Shown here one piece after another: positions 1-7,619 of a stretch of DNA of 43,036 nucleotides (position 1 is the first letter of the stretch; every line of letters starts with the position of its first letter). Under the pieces are notes generated by a model. The model searched no databases and was not told the DNA's origin. It was given only the letters and a program-made list of their open reading frames with translations. Origin of the DNA: Dokdonella_A sp937902695. GTDB lineage: Bacteria > Pseudomonadota > Gammaproteobacteria > Xanthomonadales > Rhodanobacteraceae. A program made the translations under genes and the position numbers. The stretch lies in the NCBI GenBank assembly GCA_048498135.1, contig JBEHYO010000021.1, positions 1 through 43,036 on the forward strand, written 5' to 3'.

Positions 1-1073
1 GTGGCCTTCGCGAGCGCGGCCTCGGCCGTCGACATGACCTTGTCGCGCGCGGGATGCTCCGCATAGGCAAGCTCGAGCGCGGCCTGGATCGCCTTCTGCT
101 TCTGGTCTTCGCTCGGATTTTCCGGCGTCGGCGGCGCCTTCTTCTTGCCGGCCAGCACGTGCCTCGCGATGCCATACATCTCGTTGCGCGTCGATTCGAG
201 CGCCGCTTCGGCGCGCGTCCTGATCTCCTCGCGACCGAGCGGCGAGTTGAGCGCGAACGCGAGCTTCTCGTCGTAGAGCTTCTGCCCGAGCCGGAAATCG
301 CCCTTCGCGTTCGGCACCAGCGTCTTGTCGAGCCAGGCCTGGTTGTCCTCGACGGCTTTCTTCAATGTCGATGCGGCCGCTTCGAGCGTCTGCCGGTCGG
401 CATCCGGAAGCTCCTTCGCATGCGGCATGATCAGGCCGTCGACGAGGCTCAGCACGCCCTTGTTCTGCTTGGCGACCGTCTCGGCATGGATCTTCGGCAC
501 GCGGTTCGGATCGAGATTCGCGTGCATCTGCTCGAACAGCTTCGGCAGCTTTTCCATGCGCGCGGTGGCCGCGCGCAGGCGATCGGGCAGCGGCGCGAAC
601 TCGCGCGCCATCAGCGTGTACAGCGCGCCCCCGGCGATCTGGCTGTAGATCGTCGGATCCCACGCCCAGCCTTGCAGCGTTTCGGTGTTCCAGATGTCCG
701 ACTTCACCTGATTCAAGAGGATCGCGTAGTCGATCTGGTTTTCGCGCGAGAGCCTGGCGCGGTCGATCTTGCCGAGCTCGGCCAGCATGCCCTTCGAGAA
801 ATCGAGGCCGCGCTGGCGGCCTTCGGCGCTGAGGTCGTCGAGCTCGGCATCGAAGCGGTGATCGCCGGCCTGCGTCGCACTGACCGGGCTCAGCCTGAAC
901 GCGCCGTCGAGCCAGCGTTTGGAGAGATCGGCGAATTGACCGTCGAAGTCCGGCGCCGGCGCTTGCACGACGGCCGGCGGGGCGGGCTTTTCAGCGGGCT
1001 GCGGTGCCTGTGCGTTGCAGCCGACGAGCATGACGGAAATGGCGAGAGAGAGCGCGAGCAGCGAGCGGGACAT
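1..1073 (-). CDS. DUF885 family lipoprotein, C-terminus cut by window edge
   Basis: The reading frame starts at an ATG at 1073 on the minus strand and is still open at base 1, so about 357 N-terminal residues are visible. It begins with a lipoprotein signal: a hydrophobic run ending in LVGC, with Cys19 as the expected lipidated residue. A proline/alanine-rich linker follows (about residues 22-42), then a helical region with the DUF885 signature (FADLSKRWLDGAFRLSP, then QIDYAILLNQVK). DUF885 proteins are usually about 550-600 residues and are distant relatives of zinc metallopeptidases. The zinc motif, if present, would lie in the missing C-terminal half, so enzymatic activity cannot be judged here. 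It is probably anchored to the periplasmic face of a membrane. The family call is by pattern recognition. Confidence 0.8.
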   Translation of the reverse strand, partial: MSRSLLALSLAISVMLVGCNAQAPQPAEKPAPPAVVQAPAPDFDGQFADLSKRWLDGAFRLSPVSATQAGDHRFDAELDDLSAEGRQRGLDFSKGMLAELGKIDRARLSRENQIDYAILLNQVKSDIWNTETLQGWAWDPTIYSQIAGGALYTLMAREFAPLPDRLRAATARMEKLPKLFEQMHANLDPNRVPKIHAETVAKQNKGVLSLVDGLIMPHAKELPDADRQTLEAAASTLKKAVEDNQAWLDKTLVPNAKGDFRLGQKLYDEKLAFALNSPLGREEIRTRAEAALESTRNEMYGIARHVLAGKKKAPPTPENPSEDQKQKAIQAALELAYAEHPARDKVMSTAEAALAKA

Positions 1074-1090
1074 CGAGGTCTCCAGGTTCC

Positions 1091-1170
1091 CGTCATTCCG
1101 GCGAAAGCCGGCATCCACTTTCGCGTTCGCGCACGAAGCGGATGAACTCCGGCTTTCGCCGGCATGACGG
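1091..1170. repeat. REP-like inverted repeat
   Basis: Two 21-base arms (1091-1111 and about 1149-1169) are inverted complements with one mismatch. Each arm contains the mini-palindrome CCGGCGAAAGCCGG. The consensus CGTCATNCCGGCGAAAGCCGG is a widespread dispersed repeat of Xanthomonadales and Burkholderiales genomes. It lies in the 104-base gap between the DUF885 gene and cpdB, downstream of cpdB, where a hairpin could stabilise or terminate the message. No T-run follows, so a terminator role is only inferred. Confidence 0.75.
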
Positions 1171-1177
1171 AGCGGGG

Positions 1178-3268
1178 TCAATGTGATTGCGCTGACTTTA
1201 CCCGTTGCCGCGGCTTGTTCGCTTGCTGCTTTGCAGCGAGGTCGATCGCATAGGTCGCGAAGCCGTCGCCGTCGTCCTTGAGCCAGCGGACGGCGTCGAG
1301 CCCGTCCTTCTTTGCAAGGTCGATCTTGCCGGCGGCCGACGTGAACACGATCGGCCCGGCGGTCTTCACCGTCGCGAAGCGCCAGTTGCGGTCCGCGCCG
1401 TCGCTCGCGCGCGCCAGGTGCTTCCTGTCGCGCACCCATCCGATCAGGACGTCGCGATTCGCGTCGGGCGCGGACACGACGATGTTCGAGCCGTCGAGTC
1501 CCGGAAACCGCCCGCCGCCGCTGGCGCGATAGTTGTTCGTGACGACGATGAAGCGCTCTGCCGCATCGATCGGCCTGCCGCGGTAGGCGAGATCGACGAT
1601 GCGGCGACCCTCGGGCTGCGTCACGTCGATGGCGTAGGTGATGCCGCCCTGGATCACGTCGAAATCGTAGCTCGGCACCTTGCGGTTGACGAGCTCCTGC
1701 GGCTCGCGCCGGGCGGGATCGATGCGGTTGAACCGCCCGGCCGCGCGCTCGAGCCAGCCCTTCAGCGTCGCGCCGTCGATCGCGACGGCGGTCAGCGTGT
1801 TCGGGTAGAGATAGAGGTCGGCGGCGTCGTGGATCGCGAGCGGGCCGGGTGCGATATCGGTGTAATCGGTCGGCCCACCAAAGCCGCCCTTGAACGCGGC
1901 GGCGGCCGACAGCACCGGAATGCCTACGTATTGCGGCAGGTTCTTCGCGATGTAGCGCTTGACGTATTCGCGCTGCGCGGTGTTGACCGGCTGCAGCGCG
2001 GTCACGTCGCCGACGTCGGCGAAGTACGTCGTCATCGCGAAATCGCTCTCGCCGATCGGCGTCGATACGTACCGGATCGTCGCCTGGTGCACCGGCTCGA
2101 TCAGCGCGGCGATGTCGCCCGCCGGCTCGACGAACGTGCCGTCCGGCTTCCTGACGTCGCGCACTTCGGAATGCGTGTGCGCGGCATCGATCTGCCAGCG
2201 TCCGTCGCGCCGCACGAGGGCGAGGTCGATCAGGCCGAGGCTCTTGCCCCAGAAATTGCCCATGACGGCGGGCTTGCCGTGGACGAAACCGCGCTGGTTG
2301 TCGACGTCCGGCAGGTTCGCATAACGCGATTTCGGATTGTTCGGCTCGGGAAACGCCGCGTGCGAATGGCCGAGCAGCAGCACGTCGATGCCGGGCTCCT
2401 CGGCGAGATACCAGTTCGCGTTCTCCATCATCGTCCCGTACGGCGACACGTCGATGCCGCCGTGCGAGATGGCGACGACGAGGTCGACGTTTTCGGCGCG
2501 AAGTTTCGGCACGAACTCGCGCGCGGCCTCGACGAGCCCCTTCGCGTAGACCTTGCCGTCGAGATTGCGCTTGTCCCACTGCATGATGTTCGGCGGCGTG
2601 AAGCCGATGATGCCGATGCGGAGCGGCGCCTCGGTTTCGCGCCCATCGGCGGCCCTCGACTTCAGCGTCTTCTCGACGACGGCGTACGGCGCGTATATCG
2701 GCCTTTCGTCGCGCCTGGAAAACACGTTCGACAGCACGAGCGGATACGACGGCCCCTTGCAGTGCCGCGACTCGACGCCCTCGACGTTCATCTCGCGCGC
2801 CGTCACCTGCGCCAGGTACGGCAGCCCGTAGTTGAACTCGTGATTGCCGATCGTGCCGCCGTCGTAGCCGAGCGCATCCATCGCGCGGTACATCGCGAGC
2901 TCCTCGCCGCAGCCGACCGGGCTCACCAGTGCCTGGTAATCCGCGAGCGCGGTGCCCTGGATCGTGTCGCCGGCGTCGAACAGCACCGTGTTCGCGAACT
3001 CCTTGCGCGCCTCGCGCACGAGCGTCGCCATGCGCTCGAAGCCGAGCGACGGGTCGTCGGCCAGGCGGTAGTAATCGTAGCTCTGGATGTTCGAATGGAT
3101 GTCGGTCGATTCGAGGATCGCAAGCTCCGCGCGCGCGCCGTCGGCAATAGGGGGCGCGGATGCATGATGGACCGACTGGGCCGAGCACGCGCAGAGGGTG
3201 ACGCAAACAAGGGACCCATGGAGGTGAGCGACTTTCGAAAGAAGCGAGCGCGTACGCATGGCGGCCAT
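1178..3268 (-). CDS. cpdB: 2',3'-cyclic-nucleotide 2'-phosphodiesterase/3'-nucleotidase (CpdB type)
   Basis: About 696 residues. The N-terminal half is a calcineurin-like metallophosphatase domain with its metal motifs in order: TDIHS (about residues 55-59), DAGDTIQG, GNHEFNYG and GHSH. The C-terminal half is a 5'-nucleotidase substrate-binding domain (AIDGATLKGWLERAAGRFN, then the YRASGGGRFPG loop). Family members hydrolyse 2',3'-cyclic nucleotides and 3'-nucleotides in the periplasm to recover nucleosides and phosphate. A basic and hydrophobic leader ends in LCAC, which could be a signal peptidase II site. The frame extends upstream to a TTG at 3286. ATG codons at 3268 and 3259 are more plausible starts, and neither has a clear Shine-Dalgarno, so the start is uncertain by three codons. 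It diverges from hicAB. Confidence 0.9.
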   Translation of the reverse strand: MAAMRTRSLLSKVAHLHGSLVCVTLCACSAQSVHHASAPPIADGARAELAILESTDIHSNIQSYDYYRLADDPSLGFERMATLVREARKEFANTVLFDAGDTIQGTALADYQALVSPVGCGEELAMYRAMDALGYDGGTIGNHEFNYGLPYLAQVTAREMNVEGVESRHCKGPSYPLVLSNVFSRRDERPIYAPYAVVEKTLKSRAADGRETEAPLRIGIIGFTPPNIMQWDKRNLDGKVYAKGLVEAAREFVPKLRAENVDLVVAISHGGIDVSPYGTMMENANWYLAEEPGIDVLLLGHSHAAFPEPNNPKSRYANLPDVDNQRGFVHGKPAVMGNFWGKSLGLIDLALVRRDGRWQIDAAHTHSEVRDVRKPDGTFVEPAGDIAALIEPVHQATIRYVSTPIGESDFAMTTYFADVGDVTALQPVNTAQREYVKRYIAKNLPQYVGIPVLSAAAAFKGGFGGPTDYTDIAPGPLAIHDAADLYLYPNTLTAVAIDGATLKGWLERAAGRFNRIDPARREPQELVNRKVPSYDFDVIQGGITYAIDVTQPEGRRIVDLAYRGRPIDAAERFIVVTNNYRASGGGRFPGLDGSNIVVSAPDANRDVLIGWVRDRKHLARASDGADRNWRFATVKTAGPIVFTSAAGKIDLAKKDGLDAVRWLKDDGDGFATYAIDLAAKQQANKPRQRVKSAQSH

Positions 3269-3280
3269 GAAGCGGTTGGT

Positions 3281-3312
3281 TTGCAATGACTATCGTAACT
3301 GCCTATAGTTAC
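3281..3312 (+). promoter_or_regulatory. hicAB promoter with overlapping palindrome
   Basis: A -35 box TTGCAA (3281-3286), an exact 17-base spacer and a -10 box TATAGT (3304-3309) face hicA. Transcription would start near 3316, which is the hicA ATG, so the message is predicted to be leaderless. An inverted repeat GTAACT-N6-AGTTAC (3295-3312) covers the -10 box. HicB antitoxins usually repress their own promoter through such a site, so this is the likely HicB operator. Its use by HicB is inferred. Confidence 0.6.
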
Positions 3313-3315
3313 ATT

Positions 3316-3549
3316 ATGACCCGTCGCGACAAGCTGCTTGCCAAGGCGAGGGCGAATCCGAAAGGGCTCAGTTTTGCCGAACTGGAGCGGCTCCTCACGC
3401 ACAGCGGGTTTGTGCTCGCGCGACAGAGCGGCTCGCACCGGATCTGGCTCTCGCCGGCGCATCGCGCGATTCCGATCCAGCCCGACCGCGGACGCGCGAA
3501 AGCCTATCAGGTCGTGCAGGTGTTGCGGCTGATCGAGGAAGACGCATGA
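3316..3549 (+). CDS. hicA: HicA family mRNA interferase toxin
   Basis: 77 residues with the double-stranded-RNA-binding-like fold of HicA toxins. The family motif GSHRIW includes the presumed catalytic His41, and the C-terminal PDRGRAKAYQVVQVLRLIEE helix region matches the family. HicA cleaves mRNA when not bound by HicB. The frame opens ten codons earlier at a non-ATG codon. I chose the ATG at 3316 because the family begins at this point and because the upstream promoter predicts a transcript starting here. The stop overlaps the hicB start by four bases (ATGA), the usual toxin-first hicAB arrangement. Confidence 0.9.
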   Translation: MTRRDKLLAKARANPKGLSFAELERLLTHSGFVLARQSGSHRIWLSPAHRAIPIQPDRGRAKAYQVVQVLRLIEEDA

Positions 3550-3887
3550 AAGACAAGTTCGATGGGTTCGCTGTCAATCTGCTGCCCGATGAAGAGGGGG
3601 CTTACACGGCGCACTTCGTCGAGTTGCCCGAGGTTTCCGCGTTCGGCGATACGCCCGAGGTGGCGTTGAGGGAGCTGGCGTCGGCATGGCGCGCGGTCAA
3701 GGCGACTTATAAAGCCCGCAAGCTGCCGATTCCGATCGCGCCGACGCGCAAACGCTATTCGGGAGCGTTCAACGTGCGTGTCGACAAGGCGCTGCATCGG
3801 GCTCTTGCGGTCGAAGCGTCTCGCCTCGGCGTGTCGCTAAATGCCATCGTGGCGAAAAAATTGAGTCAGACGACACGATCCCTCTGA
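3546..3887 (+). CDS. hicB: HicB family antitoxin
   Basis: 113 residues. The N-terminal part (about 1-60) is the partial RNase H-like HicB domain, with the typical GAYTAHFVELPEVSAFGDTP segment and the following helix ALRELASAWRAVK. The C-terminal part (about 75-110) looks like a ribbon-helix-helix DNA-binding unit: the strand GAFNVRVDKALHRAL, then the helix LGVSLNAIVAKKL. This architecture both neutralises HicA and represses the operon. It overlaps hicA by four bases and is translationally coupled to it. No third gene follows in the operon. Confidence 0.9.
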   Translation: MKDKFDGFAVNLLPDEEGAYTAHFVELPEVSAFGDTPEVALRELASAWRAVKATYKARKLPIPIAPTRKRYSGAFNVRVDKALHRALAVEASRLGVSLNAIVAKKLSQTTRSL

Positions 3888-3891
3888 GCGC

Positions 3892-3912
3892 AACGCGCCC
3901 GAAAGGTGCGTT
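3892..3912 (+). terminator. Hairpin between hicB and gltX
   Basis: Arms AACGCGCC and GGTGCGTT pair over a five-base loop (one G-T pair) just after hicB and 35 bases before gltX. There is no T-run, so it may be only a weak terminator or a leader hairpin. Confidence 0.3.
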
Positions 3913-3947
3913 CGGATACACTCCGCGCCATTTCTACACCAATCGCT

Positions 3948-5348
3948 ATGACGATCCGCACCCGATTCGCGCCGAGCCCGACCGGCTACCTCCACATCGG
4001 CGGCGCGCGTACCGCACTCTACTGCTGGCTCGAGGCGCGCCACCGCGGCGGCGAGTTCATCCTGCGCATCGAGGATACCGACCGCGAGCGTTCCACCGAG
4101 GCTGCCGTGCAGGCGATCCTCGACGGCATGCACTGGCTCGGGCTCGACGCCGACGAGGGCCCGTATTACCAGACGCTGCGCATGGACCGCTACCGGGCGG
4201 TCGCCGAGGATCTGCTGCGCGCCGGCAAGGCGTACTACGCGTACGAGAGCAAGGACGACATCGAAGCGATGCGCAACGCGGCGATGGCGAAAAACGAGAA
4301 GCCGCGCTACAACGGCTACTACCGCGAGCGCAACGAGCCGCTCCGCGAGGATCCCAACCGCGTCATCCGTTTCAAGAACCCGCTGTCGGGCACGGTCGTG
4401 TTCGACGACAAGGTCAAGGGCCGCGTCGAGTGGAGCAACGAGGAGCTCGACGATCTCGTGCTGATCCGCTCGGACGGATTTCCAACCTACAATTTCGCGG
4501 TCGTCGTCGACGACATCGACATGGAGATCGGCGAGGTCATCCGCGGCGACGATCACGTCAACAACACGCCGCGCCAGATCAACATCTATCACGCGCTCGG
4601 CAGGACGCCGCCGGAGTTCGCGCACCTGCCGATGATCCTCGGCGCGGACGGGCAGAAGCTCTCCAAGCGCCACGGCGCGGTCGGCGTCATGCAGTACCGC
4701 GACGACGGGTTCCTGCCGCACGCGCTCCTGAATTACCTCGTCCGCCTCGGCTGGTCGCACGGCGACAAGGAAATCTTCTCGCGCGAGGAGATGATCGAGC
4801 TCTTCGACGTCGCCGAGGTCAACAAGTCCGCCGCGCGCTTCGATCTCGAAAAGCTGTCGTGGCTGAACCAGCAGTACCTGAAGAGCGACGATCCGCTCGA
4901 GATCGCGTCGCATTTCGAGTGGCAGCTTCGTGCGGCAGGCATCGACCCCGCGACGGGGCCCGATCCGGTCGACGTGATCGTCGCGCTCCGCGATCGCGCG
5001 AAGACGCTGAAGGAAATGGCCGAGAAGGCGCGCGTCTGGTATGCGCCGCTCGAAACGTACGACGCCGCGGCCGTGACGAAGCACCTCCGGACGCCGACCG
5101 CGCGCGCCGCGCTCGAAGCCGTGCAGGCAAAGCTCGCCGAGCTTCCCGAGTGGACCGTCCAGAGCGTGCACGGCGCGATCGACGCGGCCGCCGCGTCGAT
5201 CGGCGAGGGCATGGGCAAGGTCGCGCAGCCGCTCCGTGTCGCGATGACCGGCACGCAGGTGTCGCCGTCGATCGACCACACGACATTCCTCGCCGGTCGC
5301 GACGAAGCCCTCCGCCGCATCGAAGCGGCGTTGCGGCGCGTCGACTGA
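3948..5348 (+). CDS. gltX: Glutamyl-tRNA synthetase
   Basis: 466 residues, a full-length class I aminoacyl-tRNA synthetase that attaches glutamate to tRNA(Glu) in the cytoplasm. The HIGH signature appears as HIGG (residues 16-19, in APSPTGYLHIGGART) and the KMSKS signature as KLSKR (237-241). The C-terminal anticodon-binding domain is complete. Around residues 96-125, where E. coli GluRS carries cysteines that bind zinc, the sequence reads YYAYESKDDIEAM and has no cysteine, so this enzyme should be zinc-independent. The ATG at 3948 is chosen over upstream in-frame codons because homologues begin with this MTIRTRFAPSPTG segment. The zinc-ribbon gene begins seven bases after the stop and is probably co-transcribed. 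Confidence 0.97.
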   Translation: MTIRTRFAPSPTGYLHIGGARTALYCWLEARHRGGEFILRIEDTDRERSTEAAVQAILDGMHWLGLDADEGPYYQTLRMDRYRAVAEDLLRAGKAYYAYESKDDIEAMRNAAMAKNEKPRYNGYYRERNEPLREDPNRVIRFKNPLSGTVVFDDKVKGRVEWSNEELDDLVLIRSDGFPTYNFAVVVDDIDMEIGEVIRGDDHVNNTPRQINIYHALGRTPPEFAHLPMILGADGQKLSKRHGAVGVMQYRDDGFLPHALLNYLVRLGWSHGDKEIFSREEMIELFDVAEVNKSAARFDLEKLSWLNQQYLKSDDPLEIASHFEWQLRAAGIDPATGPDPVDVIVALRDRAKTLKEMAEKARVWYAPLETYDAAAVTKHLRTPTARAALEAVQAKLAELPEWTVQSVHGAIDAAAASIGEGMGKVAQPLRVAMTGTQVSPSIDHTTFLAGRDEALRRIEAALRRVD

Positions 5349-5355
5349 GACCGCG

Positions 5356-5754
5356 ATGGCGCTCGAGTGCACCTACGCGTCGCTCTCGGCGGTCGACCAG
5401 ACCGATCCCGAGGCCGTGCAGGCGTTGCTGCAGTCGTGCGTCCGCGCCCTGCTCGATCCTTCGCTGTGGGAATGGGCGATTTTCCTGACGCTGGTCTGCG
5501 CGGCGATCGGCGCGCTGATCGGACGATCGAAAGGCCGCTGGCTCGCCGGCTTCATCTGGGGCGCGGCGCTGGGACCGATCGGCTGGATCGTCATCGCGGT
5601 TGCGAAGCGCGAGCCGCGCGAATGCCCGGAATGCGGCCGCAAGAACTCGCCCGACGCCAAGGTCTGCCACAACTGCGGCATCCATTTCGCGAAGTACGCG
5701 AGCCAGACGACGCGCTCGCGCCTCAAATCGCAGGATCGCTCCCGCGGCTGGTGA
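5356..5754 (+). CDS. Small membrane protein with C-terminal zinc ribbon
   Basis: 132 residues, no assigned function. Residues about 35-55 (WAIFLTLVCAAIGALIG) and 60-82 (WLAGFIWGAALGPIGWIVIAV) are two predicted membrane helices joined by a short basic turn. A cytoplasmic zinc ribbon follows, with paired CPEC and CHNC motifs (about residues 93-111), and then a basic tail. Such two-helix plus zinc-ribbon proteins are common and uncharacterised. It follows gltX by seven bases and precedes zur, so it may be co-transcribed with gltX. Confidence 0.75.
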   Translation: MALECTYASLSAVDQTDPEAVQALLQSCVRALLDPSLWEWAIFLTLVCAAIGALIGRSKGRWLAGFIWGAALGPIGWIVIAVAKREPRECPECGRKNSPDAKVCHNCGIHFAKYASQTTRSRLKSQDRSRGW

Positions 5755-5802
5755 GTGCGCGCGATCCGTTTGACCCCTTCCGACGTTGATTCGGCGTGCG
5801 CG

Positions 5803-5829
5803 CGGCACCATAGTGCCGGATATCCGGCA
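5803..5829. promoter_or_regulatory. Overlapping palindromes upstream of zur
   Basis: A 16-base perfect palindrome TGCCGGATATCCGGCA lies at 5814-5829. It overlaps an adjacent inverted repeat CGGCAC-CATA-GTGCCG (5803-5818). The zur ATG is 51 bases downstream. The position suits an operator, but the GC-rich sequence does not resemble the AT-rich Zur box seen at 22126-22143, so the ligand is unknown. Confidence 0.4.
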
Positions 5830-5880
5830 TGCGCGACCGGCCGATCGCAGAAACAAGGCGCGCGGAGTAAAGTCGACGCA

Positions 5881-6381
5881 ATGCACAAGCCCGCCATCCA
5901 GCGCCACGGTCGCCATACGCATCGGCACGACGCGAAGGCATTCATCGGCGCCGTTTCCAGCGCGTGCGAGCTGCGCGGGCTGCGCCTGACGCCGTTGCGG
6001 CTGCGCGTGCTCGAGCTCGTCGCCGCCTCCGAGAAGCCGGTCAAGGCGTACGACCTGCTCGACCAGCTCCGCGAGGGTCGCGGCGGCGCGGCGCCGCCGA
6101 CGATTTACCGCGCGCTCGATTTCCTGCTCGAGCATCGCTTCATCCACAAGCTCGAATCGGTCAACGCCTTCGTCAGCTGCCATCATCCGAACGAAGCCCA
6201 TCAGGTGCCGTTCCTGATCTGCGACGTGTGCGCCGGTGCCGTCGAGATCTGCGACGAGCGCGTGTCGCGCCTGCTCGGCGAGCAGGCCAGGGAGCACGGC
6301 TTCAAGCCGCGCGCGCAGACGCTCGAAGTGCATGGCGTATGCGAGGAGTGTCGCGAGGCCGGCGAGGCCGTCAAGCAGTAG
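5881..6381 (+). CDS. zur: Fur family zinc uptake regulator Zur
   Basis: 166 residues. An N-terminal winged helix (about 25-90, with the recognition region PPTIYRALDFLLEH) precedes a C-terminal dimerisation domain. Residues H89, C100, H107 and E122 match the regulatory zinc site of E. coli Zur in order and approximate spacing. C114/C117 and C154/C157 form the structural zinc site. A histidine-rich N-terminus (HGRHTHRH) is extra. Zinc-loaded Zur represses zinc-acquisition genes. A good Zur-box candidate is found at 22126-22143 in this window. The start is the first ATG, since the upstream open frame has no family similarity. Confidence 0.92.
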   Translation: MHKPAIQRHGRHTHRHDAKAFIGAVSSACELRGLRLTPLRLRVLELVAASEKPVKAYDLLDQLREGRGGAAPPTIYRALDFLLEHRFIHKLESVNAFVSCHHPNEAHQVPFLICDVCAGAVEICDERVSRLLGEQAREHGFKPRAQTLEVHGVCEECREAGEAVKQ

Positions 6382-6402
6382 CGGCGCCGCCGCCGGCCGA
6401 GC

Positions 6403-7476
6403 TCACGGCGTATCGATGCGCCGTTCGGTCCTTGCGTCGAAGACGTGCACGCGCTCCGGCCGGATCGCGATCCGCAAGGTCGATCCCCGCTCCGGCAACG
6501 CTTGCGGCGGCACGCGCATCACGATCGCGCGGTCGTCGTGGCGGAGATTGAGGAATATCTCGTTGCCGACCGGCTCGATGACTTCGAGCTTCGCGTCAAG
6601 CGCGCCGGCCGCGCCCGGCGCAAGCGCCAGATCCTCGGGCCTGACACCGACGATAACCTCGCGCGCGTCGGGCGCGTATGCCGCGCCCGCCGGAAACGGC
6701 AGCAGCGTCGCGCCGACGGCGATCTGCCCACCGTCGATGCGCCCGTTGAAGAAGTTCATCGCGGGGCTGCCGAGAAAACCCGCCACGAACAGGTTGACGG
6801 GCTTCTCGTAAAGCCGCATCGGCGTGTCGATCTGCTGGACCTCGCCGCTCTTCATGACGACGATGCGGTCGCCGAGCGTCATCGCCTCGATCTGGTCGTG
6901 CGTCACGTAGATCATCGTCGCGCCGACGCGCTTGTGCAACTTGGCGATCTCGACGCGCATGCCGAGGCGGAGCTTCGCGTCGAGGTTCGACAGCGGCTCG
7001 TCGAGCAGGAACACCGAGGGCTTGCGCACCAGCGCGCGGCCGAGCGCGACGCGCTGGCGCTGGCCGCCGGACAGCTGCGCGGGCTTGCGATCGAGCACCT
7101 GCGAGAGATCGAGCATCTGGGCCGTCTCGCGCACGCGCGCTTCGATCTCGTCGCGCTTCTGGCGGCGCAGCGTGAGCCCGAACGCGAGATTGGCGGCGAC
7201 GCTCATGTGCGGATAGAGCGCGTAGTTCTGGAAAACCATCGCGATGTCGCGATCGCGCGGCGGCACGTCGTTGACCACGCGATCGCCGATCGAAAGTATC
7301 CCCGACGTGATCTGCTCGAGCCCCGCGATCATGCGCAGCAGCGTCGACTTGCCGCAGCCCGAAGGCCCGACCAGCACGAGCAGCTCGCCGTCGGCCGCCT
7401 CGAACGTCGCGCCGGCGACGGCGACGTAGCCGTTCGGATACACCTTGCGCACCGCTTCGAGCCGAACTCCGGCCAT
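6403..7476 (-). CDS. Sugar ABC transporter ATP-binding protein (MalK/MsmK/UgpC type)
   Basis: 357 residues. It has Walker A GPSGCGKST, Q-loop MVFQNYALYP, signature LSGGQRQRVALGRAL, Walker B VFLLDEPLSNLD and the His-switch TH in YVTHDQIEAM. The C-terminal third is the OB-fold regulatory domain typical of CUT1 sugar importers, with GVRPEDL and IRPERVHVFD. It would energise the importer made by the two permeases and binding protein at 13143-16128, which has no ATPase of its own. It is transcribed divergently from the GH1 gene, and the LacI-type operator between them suggests shared control. Confidence 0.93.
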   Translation of the reverse strand: MAGVRLEAVRKVYPNGYVAVAGATFEAADGELLVLVGPSGCGKSTLLRMIAGLEQITSGILSIGDRVVNDVPPRDRDIAMVFQNYALYPHMSVAANLAFGLTLRRQKRDEIEARVRETAQMLDLSQVLDRKPAQLSGGQRQRVALGRALVRKPSVFLLDEPLSNLDAKLRLGMRVEIAKLHKRVGATMIYVTHDQIEAMTLGDRIVVMKSGEVQQIDTPMRLYEKPVNLFVAGFLGSPAMNFFNGRIDGGQIAVGATLLPFPAGAAYAPDAREVIVGVRPEDLALAPGAAGALDAKLEVIEPVGNEIFLNLRHDDRAIVMRVPPQALPERGSTLRIAIRPERVHVFDARTERRIDTP

Positions 7477-7568
7477 GCAAGCTCCGCGTGGATGCGCCGG
7501 GTCGAGTGCGCCCGGGCGCGGTCAGAGTGCCAAACGCCGATGCGTTCGGCTATCCTGCCAGGCGGGAA

Positions 7569-7584
7569 TGTAAACGTTTTCACA
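7569..7584. promoter_or_regulatory. LacI-family operator, imperfect
   Basis: TGTAAACGTTTTCACA lies in the divergent gap between the transporter ATPase and the GH1 gene. It matches the LacI-family consensus TGTAAACGTTTACA with a degenerate right half. It sits about 13 bases after a possible -10 TATCCT (7551-7556) for the GH1 gene, so a bound repressor would block elongation. The LacI protein at 20854-21885 is the obvious candidate. Confidence 0.7.
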
Positions 7585-7619
7585 CCGGCGCGCGCAGACG
7601 CCGGCGCATCGGGGAAAAG

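Noticed and set aside
1205..3289. Very long plus-strand open frame opposite cpdB, and similar ones opposite gltX, the 1040-residue gene, the binding-protein gene and the TonB receptor
   Set aside because: They are arginine-, alanine- and valine-rich shadows of high-GC codons, lack domain signatures, and lie exactly antisense to genes with clear families.
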